In this document: one piece after another, positions 28,257 through 37,614 of the stretch
Position numbering within the stretch: the first letter of the stretch is position 1
How the letters are laid out: every line of letters starts with the position of its first letter
NCBI RefSeq assembly: GCF_900163865.1
Contig: NZ_FUKU01000043.1
Coordinates: 49,583 to 113,582, forward strand
Direction of reading: 5' to 3'
Source: Sphingobacterium sp. JB170
Lineage (GTDB): Bacteria > Bacteroidota > Bacteroidia > Sphingobacteriales > Sphingobacteriaceae
DNA length: 64,000 bases
The notes under the pieces: generated by a model
Seen by the model: the letters and a program-made list of their open reading frames with translations, nothing else
Told to the model about the DNA's origin: nothing
Database searches by the model: none
Translations under genes and position numbers: made by a program

Positions 28257-28448
28257 CTAAATAACTTTTACTTTGACAGCGTTAAGTCCTTTTTTGCCAT
28301 TCTCTACTTCAAAAGATACGTTATCGTTCTCATAGATTTCGTCGATTAAACCTGATGTGTGAACAAAAATATCCTGACCTCCGTCTGCTGGAGTGATGAA
28401 TCCGAATCCTTTTGTAGGGTTGAAAAATTTAACTTTTCCTTCTTGCAT
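28257..28448 (-). CDS. Cold-shock domain protein
   Basis: A 63-residue single cold-shock domain that binds single-stranded RNA/DNA and melts secondary structure. RNP1 (NPTKGFGFITP, residues 10-20) and RNP2 (DIFVHTSGL, 26-34) are intact. It lies 54 bases downstream of a DEAD-box helicase gene on the same strand; both act on RNA structure in the cold. The leader between them is AT-rich. Confidence 0.95.
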   Translation of the reverse strand: MQEGKVKFFNPTKGFGFITPADGGQDIFVHTSGLIDEIYENDNVSFEVENGKKGLNAVKVKVI

Positions 28449-28502
28449 GGTATTGTAAATTAAAAATAAAAAAAATTGTTATTATACTATAATATCTGTA
28501 CG

Positions 28503-29639
28503 TTAAGCGCTGTTTCTCGTTTGAGTTAGACGCGCAACTTTAATTTTATTGCCAATAAGTTTTTGAATGCTGTCAAGGCTTTTCCGTTCTTCGCTACTAC
28601 ACAAAGATACGGCGAATCCTGTTTTGCCAGCACGTCCAGTACGACCTATTCGATGAACATATGTTTCAGAGACCTCAGGTAGTTCATAGTTGATTACATG
28701 AGGAAGTTCTTCAATATCAATACCACGTGCAGCAATATCTGTTGCAACTAGGATTTGAATTTCTCCATTCCGGAAATCGGCTAATGCCTTTTGTCTCGCA
28801 TTTTGTGATTTGTTACCGTGGATAGCTGCTGCAAAAAATCCGTGTTTCTTCAAAACTTTGACTAATCTATCAGCGCCATATTTTGTTCGCGTGAAAACTA
28901 ATGATTGTTCAGTACGACGCCCTCTAAGAATTTTTACTAAGAATGCTGGTTTGTCGGTTTTTTCCACCATGTAGACCGATTGTTCGATCAAAACGGCAGT
29001 GGAGGATACCGGATTCACATTAACCTCTTGGGGTTGTCTTAAAATAGAGGTCGCAAATTTCCTAATGGAAGCAGGCATCGTTGCCGAGAAAAATAATGTT
29101 TGTCTTTTTGTTGGAAGAAAAGCAAGTATTTTCTTTATGTCGTTAATAAAGCCCATGTCAAGCATGGTATCAGCCTCGTCAAGCACTAAAATTTCAATTT
29201 CTTTTAACGAAATTTGATTTTGTCTAGCTAGATCCAACAATCTCCCTGGGGTTGCGATAATGACATCAACACCTTTTTTCAAAGTTGCTATTTGGTTTAC
29301 TGCAGATACACCGCCAAATATTAATGCTTGGCGTACTTTCAGGTGTTTGCTAAATGATGTGAAATTCTCGCTTATTTGCCCAGCTAGCTCACGCGTTGGT
29401 GTTAATACTAAAACGCGTGGTGACCTCCCGCCGGCGGTATTATTTGCCGTAATTCTTTGCAAAGCAGGAATTGCAAATGCTGCTGTTTTTCCGGTTCCCG
29501 TTTGTGCGCAACCAATAAGATCACTCCCGGCTAAAATGACGGGAATTGCTTGTTGTTGTATTGGGGAAGGGGTATTGTATCCTATTTCCTGAACGGCCTG
29601 TAGGATAGGTTTTATAATTTTTAAATCTTCAAATGTCAT
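28503..29639 (-). CDS. DEAD-box RNA helicase (RhlE-like)
   Basis: A 378-residue ATP-dependent RNA helicase core with all motifs: PSPIQQQAIPVIL (Q motif), AQTGTGKTAAF (I), TPTRELAGQI (Ia), TPGRLLDLA (Ib), LDEADTMLDMGF (II), FFSATMP (III), VATDIAARGIDI (V) and HRIGRTGRAGKTG (VI). It has almost no C-terminal extension, unlike longer RhlE proteins. Likely roles are ribosome assembly and mRNA unwinding. A 44-residue ORF precedes it and a cold-shock gene follows. Confidence 0.95.
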   Translation of the reverse strand: MTFEDLKIIKPILQAVQEIGYNTPSPIQQQAIPVILAGSDLIGCAQTGTGKTAAFAIPALQRITANNTAGGRSPRVLVLTPTRELAGQISENFTSFSKHLKVRQALIFGGVSAVNQIATLKKGVDVIIATPGRLLDLARQNQISLKEIEILVLDEADTMLDMGFINDIKKILAFLPTKRQTLFFSATMPASIRKFATSILRQPQEVNVNPVSSTAVLIEQSVYMVEKTDKPAFLVKILRGRRTEQSLVFTRTKYGADRLVKVLKKHGFFAAAIHGNKSQNARQKALADFRNGEIQILVATDIAARGIDIEELPHVINYELPEVSETYVHRIGRTGRAGKTGFAVSLCSSEERKSLDSIQKLIGNKIKVARLTQTRNSA

Positions 29640-29662
29640 GTGGATTGTTAAAAGTGTCGCAT

Positions 29663-29797
29663 CTAGTCTGTGAAAAGTGCAGATGCGTAAGCAGGGGTAG
29701 AGATAGGTATATCAATACTGCTTTTTTGAAAAAAGTGTTGAAGTTCTGCAAGGTTTATATTGCCGTTGCTAATGCCCAAGTGTATGACGTTATTCAT
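29663..29797 (-). CDS. Possible 44-residue upstream ORF of the helicase gene
   Basis: An ORF starting MNNVIHLGISNGNINLAELQ and ending near ALFTD stops 23 bases before the helicase start on the same strand. No clear ribosome-binding site and no known family. Its amino-acid composition is protein-like (amphipathic LAELQHFFQ segment, Ile/Pro-rich end). It could be a small gene, a regulatory upstream ORF or chance. Confidence 0.35.
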   Translation of the reverse strand: MNNVIHLGISNGNINLAELQHFFQKSSIDIPISTPAYASALFTD

Positions 29798-30170
29798 TTA
29801 TTTTACTAAACGGGCCACTGTAAAAGCGTATAAAGAATGAAAATATATGTAACATTTTCATTCAGAAGCCGCAGAGGCAGAGCCTTGTTCCCAGCAAAGG
29901 TACTTAATTTATTTGTAATCAATCTATTTATTTTAAAGTTTTCAAGAAAAAGCTGTCATAAGAGAACAAAAAGAAGCTTCAAAAATCTATATTTCTTTGG
30001 TGCACAGAACCTTTAAATTCCTGTTTATGAGTTTTGTGTATTTTGCTTCGGGGCTTATTTTATTACCTGATAGCTGCATTGACACCAATGATATTTCTAA
30101 CTACTAAGTTTCCGTTGGAGACGAGATTCGAATTTAAACCAATTTATTAAACCCTGACAAGAAGTAAATA
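29798..30170. other. Intergenic region, divergent
   Basis: About 370 bases between the minus-strand helicase leader and uppP. No full promoter consensus, hairpin or ORF worth reporting was seen; promoters for both sides are expected here. Confidence 0.35.
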
Positions 30171-30968
30171 ATGGATATTATAGACGCCATCATCCTCGGT
30201 ATTATACAGGGACTTACTGAATTTTTGCCAGTATCTTCAAGTGGTCATTTAGAATTAGGGAAGGCCATTCTAGGCGACCAATCAGTTCCTGAAGAAAGCC
30301 TTCTTTTTACGATTGTTTTACACTTTGCAACCGCATTAAGTACTATTGTTGTTTTTAGGAAAGATATCGTAAGCATTGTAAAAGGTGTATTAAAATTTGA
30401 ATGGAACGACGATTTACAATTTATCTCAAAAATTGCCTTTTCAATGTGTCCTGCTGTAATGGTTGGAATATTTTTTGAAAAGCAATTAGAATCTCTTTTT
30501 AGCGGTAATATCATGTTGGTAGGTTGCATGCTTATAATTACAGCGATTCTATTATTTTTTGCGGATAAGGCCAAAGATACTGATAAGAAGGTGTCATTTA
30601 CAAATGCCTTTATTATAGGTGTTTCTCAGGCAATTGCTATGCTGCCAGGTATATCACGTTCTGGAGCCACCATATCTACATCTGTATTACTTGGCAACGA
30701 TAAGACGAAAGCAGCTCGCTTTTCATTTCTGATGGTAGTCCCTTTAATTTTAGGGAAAATAGCTAAAGATATTTTAAGTGGCGAACTTACTTATAATAGC
30801 GAAAACTTCATACCTCTTAGTATTGGCTTTATAGCCGCATTTATAGCAGGATTATTTGCTTGTACTTGGATGATTGCTCTGGTAAAAAAGAGTAGACTCT
30901 CATATTTTGCAATCTACTGTATTATTATTGGCTTAGTTGCAATTATTTATTCTTTAGTAAATGTTTAA
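30171..30968 (+). CDS. uppP: Undecaprenyl-diphosphatase UppP (BacA)
   Basis: UppP dephosphorylates undecaprenyl pyrophosphate to recycle the lipid carrier for peptidoglycan and O-antigen. The 265-residue protein has about eight membrane helices and both catalytic motifs: GLTEFLPVSSSGHLEL near 14-29 and MLPGISRSGATIST near 157-170. The length is standard. It is transcribed alone toward the hairpin at 31315. Confidence 0.96.
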   Translation: MDIIDAIILGIIQGLTEFLPVSSSGHLELGKAILGDQSVPEESLLFTIVLHFATALSTIVVFRKDIVSIVKGVLKFEWNDDLQFISKIAFSMCPAVMVGIFFEKQLESLFSGNIMLVGCMLIITAILLFFADKAKDTDKKVSFTNAFIIGVSQAIAMLPGISRSGATISTSVLLGNDKTKAARFSFLMVVPLILGKIAKDILSGELTYNSENFIPLSIGFIAAFIAGLFACTWMIALVKKSRLSYFAIYCIIIGLVAIIYSLVNV

Positions 30969-31314
30969 AATAATTACTTCTGATTATCAATGTTTAAGTT
31001 TTAACTGTTAGAGAATTCACTAAATTTCACTTCGTTCCAAGTTGTTAATATTTCGATGGAATACCGAGGTGACGGACTAATACCCTTTATCAAACTCGAA
31101 CGGAAAATTCTTTTTCGTGAAAGCGATAAAATCAAGATGCTGTGGATAATGTCTCGTCCTAGAAAAACTTTACAGATTTAACCATTAGTCCTAGAAAGAT
31201 CTTACAGGTATTTACGGTAATCCTGCACATAGCTGTAACTTTTCCGTTTTTCTTTGGGGCGTTCTTTTTAAGGTTTGCGGACGAGCTTGAATAGAAATAT
31301 AACTTTGTGTTATA
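30969..31314. other. Intergenic region between convergent genes
   Basis: About 345 bases with no supported gene. It contains two imperfect copies of a 19-base sequence (TCCTAGAAAAACTTTACAG at 31157 and TCCTAGAAAGATCTTACAG at 31189), 32 bases apart, possibly a trace of an old insertion. Confidence 0.35.
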
Positions 31315-31359
31315 AAGTTTCGTGAGCCGCTTAACTGTATTCAGCGGCTCACGAAACTT
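31315..31359. terminator. Strong bidirectional hairpin between uppP and the desaturase
   Basis: A perfect 17-bp inverted repeat (AAGTTTCGTGAGCCGCT at 31315-31331, AGCGGCTCACGAAACTT at 31343-31359) with an 11-base loop separates convergent genes. T runs on either side are short. Confidence 0.65.
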
Positions 31360-31411
31360 CGGTATTTTAGCTTGTGGTTGTTAAATTAATTAATTTAAAA
31401 TGGAAAGTCGC

Positions 31412-32488
31412 TTAGTGCTTACCCATTAGTTGAATCACTTGAACATGCGATTGAAATGCGTGTCCAAATGATTTGAATTCGATATACGGGATATTAAATT
31501 CCATGCAAGTTTGCTTCACGATTTTATTAAGTGCCGGATAATGTACATGACTTATTTTTGGGAATAGGTGGTGTTCAACTTGAAAGTTTAATCCACCTAA
31601 TAGCCACGTAAGCGCTTTGTTTGAGGTTGCAAAATTTGCTGTTGAACTGAGTTGATGAATCATCCACTCGTTCTCGACGTGCCTGGATTCGTCGGCGGTA
31701 AATTCTGTCTCTGTAACCACGTGAGCGAGTTGGAAAACGGTCGCTAAAGACAGACCGCATACAATGCCTGCGATTAGTAGCCCCACAAATACGGATAGCC
31801 AGCCAAGGAAATATACAGGTATTACAATAAAAATGATAAGGTGGAGTATTTTACTGGTCCAGAAAATTACTTTCTCCCGCATCGGGAGAAGGAACTGTTC
31901 GGAGGTTTTTCCAAGTTTTTGTCTGAAAAATTTCTCATAATCTTGGTAGAAGATCCAAGCTAAGTAGGATATACCGTAGAGTAGGAGGAAATAATACCGT
32001 TGAAAACGGTGGTAATCTTTGCGTTGTTGACTTTCATGTAAACGCATGAACTTAACTTCGATGTCGAAATCTTCTCCTTCGATATTAGTAAAGGTGTGGT
32101 GTGCGATATTATGCTTTAATTTCCAGAAGTAAATGTTTCCGCCCAGTAAGTTGAGACTGTAAGAAAGTATCGTATTTGTTTTTTTGTCTGCAGAAAAGGT
32201 ATTGTGGCCTGCGTCATGCATGACATTGAATCCAATTGCAGAAAGGTTAACTCCTAGAATTAGGCATAATAACACCGAGATTATCCAGTGTGGTTGGATA
32301 AATACAAGCGTAACATAGGTGATTGCTAGTATGCCGAATAAGATACCTGCTTTGAGCGCGATTGTTCGGTCGCCGGTTTTCTTTTTATCTTTTTGCTTGA
32401 AATAACTGTTTATTTTTCCCTTGAGTGCTTTGGAGAATAATGTGTTTACATTATTGAATTTTATTGTTGATTTCATGTTGTCTTGCAC
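31412..32488 (-). CDS. Membrane fatty-acid desaturase
   Basis: A 358-residue di-iron desaturase/acyl-lipid desaturase. The three histidine boxes are intact: HDAGHN (near 101), HNIAHH (near 136) and VEHHLFP (near 314), with hydrophobic helix pairs between them. It would introduce a double bond into membrane acyl chains using oxygen; the position cannot be read. A start at the second Met (MKST, residue 5) is equally possible. It is followed by the strong hairpin at 31315. Confidence 0.93.
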   Translation of the reverse strand: MQDNMKSTIKFNNVNTLFSKALKGKINSYFKQKDKKKTGDRTIALKAGILFGILAITYVTLVFIQPHWIISVLLCLILGVNLSAIGFNVMHDAGHNTFSADKKTNTILSYSLNLLGGNIYFWKLKHNIAHHTFTNIEGEDFDIEVKFMRLHESQQRKDYHRFQRYYFLLLYGISYLAWIFYQDYEKFFRQKLGKTSEQFLLPMREKVIFWTSKILHLIIFIVIPVYFLGWLSVFVGLLIAGIVCGLSLATVFQLAHVVTETEFTADESRHVENEWMIHQLSSTANFATSNKALTWLLGGLNFQVEHHLFPKISHVHYPALNKIVKQTCMEFNIPYIEFKSFGHAFQSHVQVIQLMGKH

Positions 32489-32724
32489 CCTTGCGTAACT
32501 TCGAAAAGTTTAAATTGTCTCATCGAACCGCGCATGATACCTATATAGTATTAATATCAAATATATGTAAATGCGATTGGATTCAAATGAGGGTAGTATT
32601 AATTTAATACTATTTAACGTTCTAACAACTCCACTTGAAGCTTTTTGTGAGTGGTCCTCAATCATCCGTATGATTGGTTATAATGTGGAAGTGTTTAAAG
32701 GCCAAAGCAAAGAGAATATAAAGC

Positions 32725-32746
32725 ATCGGAGGGTTTGTTTTCTCCG
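32725..32746 (-). terminator. Possible terminator of nirBD
   Basis: TCGGAG and CTCCGA form a 6-bp stem with a 10-base loop about 25 bases past the nirD stop on the minus strand; a T-containing tail follows. A weak element. Confidence 0.4.
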
Positions 32747-32768
32747 ACACTCTGTGGCTACTCGTTTG

Positions 32769-33152
32769 TTACTGGTCTATGAGTGTCGGGTGAGGTTCGG
32801 TAACTGCGATATATACGTTTCCATTTTCGATTTTGACGGGGTATGTTGCAATGCTACATTCGTCGCCTGTTAAGCATTCTCCGGTGTCTAGTGCAAATGT
32901 TTTTTTATGGAAAGGGCACGCGACTTTAGGGGTATCTCCTAATGATCCCAACATACCGCGACTTAAGATCATTTGTTTTTTGTGTGGGCATTCGTTTTGA
33001 GTGGCAAACCATTCGTTTCGACGCGTAAAATAGAATAGTGCAATTTGTTGTTCGTTTAATTTTAGGCAAATTCCACCGTTTTCGATAGCGTCTTCTACCC
33101 GACATGCCGATAGCCACTGTTTTTGAGTTTCTTGTTTCATGATGTTGGTCAT
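32769..33152 (-). CDS. nirD: Nitrite reductase small subunit NirD (Rieske type)
   Basis: A 127-residue Rieske-fold protein, the partner of NirB in assimilatory NADH-nitrite reductase. It keeps a full Rieske cluster motif, CPH near residue 51 and CPFH near 74, whereas some enterobacterial NirD proteins have lost it, so it may carry a [2Fe-2S] cluster and take part in electron transfer. It lies 24 bases downstream of nirB. Confidence 0.92.
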   Translation of the reverse strand: MTNIMKQETQKQWLSACRVEDAIENGGICLKLNEQQIALFYFTRRNEWFATQNECPHKKQMILSRGMLGSLGDTPKVACPFHKKTFALDTGECLTGDECSIATYPVKIENGNVYIAVTEPHPTLIDQ

Positions 33153-33176
33153 TTGATAAAAAAGGAATTTTTTTAT

Positions 33177-35690
33177 TTAAACGTTCGTAATCGAATTCCA
33201 GTCGGCCGCTACTTTTTGCCCTCGAACTGTGCGAAATTGTACATTGTGATCTTTTTCCTGTGGTGCATTTGCAAAATGTACAAAGCGTTTTCTTAGCTGC
33301 GGGTCATTAACAGCGGTTTTCCATTCACATTGGTAATTGTTAACCAGGTGTTGCATTTCGGTTTCCCACTCCAAAGCCATGTTTAAACTATCCGTAACAA
33401 TGACATTTCGTAGGTAATCTATCCCTCCTTCCATTTTATTTAGCCAGCTTGCAGTACGCATGAGTGGGTCTGCTGTTTTGATGTAAAACATAAGAAACCG
33501 ATCGATGTATTTGATGCACGTCTCGCTATCGATGTCGCTAGCAAGCAATAGTGCATGCTGGGGTTTGCTGCCGCCATTTCCACAGACATATAGGTTCCAG
33601 CCCTTTTCAGTCGCAATTATTCCAAAATCTTTACTTTTTGCTTCGGCGCATTCCCGAATACATCCGCTCACGGCCGATTTTATTTTGTGCGGTGAACGTA
33701 CGCCTTTATAACGCTCCTCAATTTGAATTGCGAATGAGACGCTATCGTGAAGGCCAAACCGGCACCAGGTGCTTCCTACACAGCTCTTAACGGTGCGTAA
33801 AGATTTACCGTAGGCGTGTCCGCTTTCGAAGCCGGCAGCAATTAACTCCTCCCATATATGTGGGAGGTCGCCCAGATGGGCGCCAAACAGATCGATGCGT
33901 TGTCCGCCAGTAATTTTTGTATAAAGACCGTATTTTTTTGCCACATAGCCAATCGTTATCAGCTTGTCAGGTTGTATCTCGCCGCCTGGAATACGAGGAA
34001 CAATCGAGTAGGTGCCTCCTTTTTGTATGTTTGCTAAATAGCGATCATTACTGTCTTGAGTGACATCATTGCCTTGTTGTAAGATCATTTCATTCCATAG
34101 GCTAGCCAGAACGGAAGATACAATGGGTTTGCACACCTCACAGCCGTCACCAGTACCTAAATTGTCGATCGTATCGTCGAACGTTTTTAGTTTGTGAATT
34201 TTGATGAGGTCGTATAGTTCTTGTCTGCTAAGTTCGAAGTGCTCACAGATTGTGTTTCTAATGTATTTTCCCTGTTTTTTCAGCGTGTTGTTTACAAGGT
34301 CATTCACCATTGGTGTGCATCCGCCGCAACCCGATCCTGCTTTTGTGCATTTTTTTATGTCCTCGGAGTTTTCACAACCTTGTTGCATTACGGCGTCTAT
34401 TATATTCGATTTGGTAATTCCTTCGCAGCTGCAAATAAGCGCATCATCGGGGAGTGCATCTAATCCAGTTGTGTCCGAATTGCGATCGGAAATTGGACCA
34501 TAAAGTAATTCCTCAGGGTGATCGGGGAGTGGGATTTTATTGGTTGTCGTTTGCAAGAGCATGTTGTAGTCCGATGCGTCGCCGACTAAAACTCCTCCAA
34601 GTAGATTTTGACCACATGTACTGATGTTTAGTCGTTTGTAGACACCTCTGTTTTTATCTTCAATAATTAGCGTGTGGGCATGCGGCTCTTCGATAAAGGG
34701 GTCACCAAAGCTTGCCACATCAACCCCCATTAGTTTTAGCTTGGTGCTCATGTCGAATCCAGAAAATTCCTTTGTATTGTTGAGTATGTGCGATGCTGCA
34801 ACCTCTGCCATTTCATAACCGGGAGCAATTAACCCGTAAATCATCTCGTTGTGTATAGCGCATTCGCCAACGGCATAGATGTAGGGGTCGGAGGTTTGCA
34901 TTTTGTTATTTACCAGAATACCACCTCGTGGGCCAGTCGCTAATCCGAGTTTCTTGGCGAGTTCGTCGCGCGGGCGTATGCCGGCTGATATAATAAGGAT
35001 ATCTGTTTCAATGTTACTACCGTCGGCAAATTCGATCCCCGTAATGTTTTTATCGCCCAGAATCTGTGTTGTCGATTTTTGGAGTAGGCAGTCCACACCG
35101 AGTTGTTTTAATTTTCCCTGCAATAACCAGCTTGCGCGTTCATCGATCTGTCGAGGCATTAATCGCGGAGCGAATTCGATGACGGATGACTCTCGAATCC
35201 CAAGATCTAATAATGCCTTTGCGGCCTCGAGTCCTAATAATCCGCCGCCCATCACCGTGCCTTTTTTCGCGCTTTTTGCATAGAGTTTTATCTGGTTCAA
35301 ATCTTCAATCGTGCGGTATAAAAACACGCCTTGTTTGTCTGTTCCGGGAATATCGGGCACAAATGCCGCTGATCCCGTTGCAAATACCAAGTAATCGTAT
35401 TCTAGGTGTATGCCTTGTTGCGATGTGACTGTTTTTTTTGTCGAGTTGATCTGGGTGATCGGGTCGTTTAAGTGTAATTTGACACTATTTAGTGTGTACC
35501 AGTCGGTTTGCGTTAGGTAAAGGTCCTTCAGCGTTTTGTTTTTGAAGTAATCTGTTAAATGAACACGGTCGTAAGCGCGAAAAGACTCTTCACTAAAGAT
35601 GGTTATTTCTATGTTAGGATCTTTTTGTTTGATTTTTTCACAAAATTTATTACCCACCATTCCATTTCCTATGATTATTATCTTTTTCAT
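33177..35690 (-). CDS. nirB: NAD(P)H-nitrite reductase large subunit NirB
   Basis: An 837-residue enzyme reducing nitrite to ammonium with six electrons from NAD(P)H. The N-terminal FAD/NAD part starts IIIGNGMVGNKFCEKI and has MGGGLLGLEAAKAL near 148. Two BFD-type [2Fe-2S] domains follow (CSCEGITKSN...GSGCGGC near 418-456 and a second near 485-520). The C-terminal half is a siroheme/[4Fe-4S] domain whose four Cys ligands are visible as SCVGSTWC and GCIRECAEA between about 635 and 680. It heads nirBD and is divergent from the nitrate operon. Confidence 0.96.
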   Translation of the reverse strand: MKKIIIIGNGMVGNKFCEKIKQKDPNIEITIFSEESFRAYDRVHLTDYFKNKTLKDLYLTQTDWYTLNSVKLHLNDPITQINSTKKTVTSQQGIHLEYDYLVFATGSAAFVPDIPGTDKQGVFLYRTIEDLNQIKLYAKSAKKGTVMGGGLLGLEAAKALLDLGIRESSVIEFAPRLMPRQIDERASWLLQGKLKQLGVDCLLQKSTTQILGDKNITGIEFADGSNIETDILIISAGIRPRDELAKKLGLATGPRGGILVNNKMQTSDPYIYAVGECAIHNEMIYGLIAPGYEMAEVAASHILNNTKEFSGFDMSTKLKLMGVDVASFGDPFIEEPHAHTLIIEDKNRGVYKRLNISTCGQNLLGGVLVGDASDYNMLLQTTTNKIPLPDHPEELLYGPISDRNSDTTGLDALPDDALICSCEGITKSNIIDAVMQQGCENSEDIKKCTKAGSGCGGCTPMVNDLVNNTLKKQGKYIRNTICEHFELSRQELYDLIKIHKLKTFDDTIDNLGTGDGCEVCKPIVSSVLASLWNEMILQQGNDVTQDSNDRYLANIQKGGTYSIVPRIPGGEIQPDKLITIGYVAKKYGLYTKITGGQRIDLFGAHLGDLPHIWEELIAAGFESGHAYGKSLRTVKSCVGSTWCRFGLHDSVSFAIQIEERYKGVRSPHKIKSAVSGCIRECAEAKSKDFGIIATEKGWNLYVCGNGGSKPQHALLLASDIDSETCIKYIDRFLMFYIKTADPLMRTASWLNKMEGGIDYLRNVIVTDSLNMALEWETEMQHLVNNYQCEWKTAVNDPQLRKRFVHFANAPQEKDHNVQFRTVRGQKVAADWNSITNV

Positions 35691-35847
35691 CTTTAATTAT
35701 AGTTGTTTTTGTGGGTTATTAATTATTTATTTAGCTAATTTATGTATTATTTTTATATATTCAATAATTAACTATATTTTAATTGATATTTTTACATAAA
35801 ATTATTTTTTTATTGCATTATGTAGTGTTATTGGTTTGTTTTTTTAA

Positions 35848-35855
35848 TAAATTTG
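35848..35855 (+). promoter_or_regulatory. Candidate -7 box for the nitrate operon
   Basis: TAAATTTG matches TAnnTTTG 44 bases upstream of the cobA ATG, in the very AT-rich 208-base gap between divergent nirB and cobA. The -33 TTTG is not at the usual spacing, which would fit an activator-dependent promoter. Confidence 0.4.
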
Positions 35856-35898
35856 GTTTTATGTTTATCAATATATTGATTTTTATTAAAAATATAGT

Positions 35899-36648
35899 AT
35901 GAATACATTGTTTTTGGTGGGATCTGGTCCGGGTGACCCGGGTTTGTTAACGATAAAGGCCTATGAAACGATAAAATTTGCTCAAGTTATCTTATTTGAC
36001 AACTTAGTTGATGAGCGGATAATCGAATTGGCACCTGATAATTGTATAAAACGATTCGTCGGTAAAATTCCATATGCGAAACAGGTGACTCAAGATGAAA
36101 TCCATGCCTTAATTTCATTTTACTGTAACCGATATCGACGCGTAGTAAGATTAAAGGGTGGTGACCCGTATATGTTTGGTCGGGGCTTCGAAGAATGGTT
36201 GTATGCAAAACGGCGATCCATAGATGTTCAATACATCCCGGGAATCAGCGCTATGCAAGGTGCAGGGTTAAATAGCATTCCCTTAACGCATCGGGGCGTG
36301 AGCAATGGCGTGTGGGCATTGACGGCAACAAAAGAAGATGGTGCGTTCGCCTGCGATTTGAGTTTGGCTGCACAAAGTACATCGACAGTTGTAATTTATA
36401 TGGGAATGCAGAAACTCGCGCAGATTGCGCGTGTCTATGTGATGCTGGGAAAAGCCGACCGGCCAGCGGCCATCGTACAACAAGTTTCCTGTAAGGATCA
36501 AAACCAGGTTCTTTGCTGTGTTGCGGACTTAGTAATGGCAAGCGAAAATAGCGGCTTATCTAATCCAGCGATTATTATAATTGGCGAGGTTGTCGATCTA
36601 CAGAATACGCTTCGAGCGGCTAACGAAACAACACGTATAGTAATTTGA
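35899..36648 (+). CDS. cobA: Uroporphyrinogen-III C-methyltransferase
   Basis: A 249-residue SAM-dependent methyltransferase making precorrin-2, the precursor of siroheme needed by NirB. Motifs are clear: LVGSGPGDPGLLTIKA at 5-20, VVRLKGGDPYMFGRGFEE near 78-95 and YIPGISAMQGAGLNSIPLTHRG near 112-133. It lacks the C-terminal extension of CysG-type proteins, so the dehydrogenase/chelatase steps must be elsewhere. It is first in the plus-strand nitrate operon, 17 bases before moaCB. Confidence 0.95.
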   Translation: MNTLFLVGSGPGDPGLLTIKAYETIKFAQVILFDNLVDERIIELAPDNCIKRFVGKIPYAKQVTQDEIHALISFYCNRYRRVVRLKGGDPYMFGRGFEEWLYAKRRSIDVQYIPGISAMQGAGLNSIPLTHRGVSNGVWALTATKEDGAFACDLSLAAQSTSTVVIYMGMQKLAQIARVYVMLGKADRPAAIVQQVSCKDQNQVLCCVADLVMASENSGLSNPAIIIIGEVVDLQNTLRAANETTRIVI

Positions 36649-36665
36649 TCTTGAATAAAAAATAG

Positions 36666-37613
36666 ATGCTTGATATTAGTAATAATACGCTTAGGCGAAG
36701 ACGAAGTTCTGCTGTCTCGGTCGTTTATTGTACCCAGGATTGTGTCAATCAACTAAAGATTGACCTGGAACATGCCCAATTATTGTTTTCCCAAGCAAAA
36801 CTGGCGGGATACCAAGCGGCGAAGTTGACCGCGCAGATATTCGCCAGCAGACACGTATTGCCGATAGATGCCTTAGCGATCACCTTTAGCTACGTCCAGC
36901 CTTCAACTGATCAACTATTCTTTACGAACTACCCTAACTATGAGGCAGGAATTTTAGTTTGTGCGGATGGCAGTTCGCTTGTACGAGCCCCGATTGATAT
37001 GGAATGCTTGTCGGCTGCGACTGCAGCCAGTTTACAACTCTACGAACAATTGTTTTACACCGCCGGAGAAATAGAAATAGGTTCTATGAAGCTATTACCT
37101 AGCGAAGATGAGTCGTCTAGCAATATGGGGCCGCTCGATAAGCTCCGATGCGCAGTATTAGTCTGTTCGGACAGCATTGCATCGAAAAGTCGCGAGAATA
37201 AAAGTGGCGATTTAGTGATTCAGATACTCGAAGAACATCATGTAACGTTGGTTGATCATCGGGTGTTACCTTGTGCTCTTGAACGTATTCAAAAACAGGT
37301 TCAATCTTGGGCCGCGCAGGATGTCGATTTTATCTTTACCTGCGGTGCTACCGGTTTAGGAGTTAAAGATTTAATTTATGAAGCTATCAATCCGCTTCTG
37401 CACAAGAAAGTAGAGGGGGTTACGCATGCCATGTATGCCCACGGTACACTTCATAGCTCACGAGCTATGTTCAGTCGGACCGTAGCAGGAACAATAGGGC
37501 AGTCGTTTATAGTGACTTTGCCTGGAAGTAGCAAAGGGGTGCAAGAATCCTTGAAAGCTATCTTGCCTGATTTATTTTATGCAAAAAAAATGCTCTCAGC
37601 AAAAAACTCATAA
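36666..37613 (+). CDS. moaCB: MoaC/MoaB fusion with a degenerate MoaC half
   Basis: A 315-residue fusion for molybdenum-cofactor synthesis. Residues 1-150 follow MoaC (MLDISNNTLR, AGYQAAKLT, IDMECLSAATAASLQLY). Aligned by eye to E. coli MoaC from memory, three catalytic positions are changed: Lys51 becomes Ala37, Asp128 becomes Glu127, Lys131 becomes Phe130, and LCHPL reads SRHVL. Cyclisation activity is therefore doubtful. Residues 160-315 are a normal MoaB/MogA domain (VCSDSIASKS, TCGATGLGVKDLIYEA, TLPGSSKGVQESL), which binds and adenylylates molybdopterin. The moeA start follows directly. Confidence 0.85.
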   Translation: MLDISNNTLRRRRSSAVSVVYCTQDCVNQLKIDLEHAQLLFSQAKLAGYQAAKLTAQIFASRHVLPIDALAITFSYVQPSTDQLFFTNYPNYEAGILVCADGSSLVRAPIDMECLSAATAASLQLYEQLFYTAGEIEIGSMKLLPSEDESSSNMGPLDKLRCAVLVCSDSIASKSRENKSGDLVIQILEEHHVTLVDHRVLPCALERIQKQVQSWAAQDVDFIFTCGATGLGVKDLIYEAINPLLHKKVEGVTHAMYAHGTLHSSRAMFSRTVAGTIGQSFIVTLPGSSKGVQESLKAILPDLFYAKKMLSAKNS

Positions 37614-37614
37614 C

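Noticed and set aside
31157..31207. Two imperfect 19-base direct repeats
   Set aside because: Only two copies with mismatches; too few for a CRISPR array or operator set, and no associated genes.
34201..35283. Several plus-strand ORFs of 80-126 codons opposite nirB
   Set aside because: They are antisense frames of nirB, with Cys/Ser/Pro-rich composition and no motifs.
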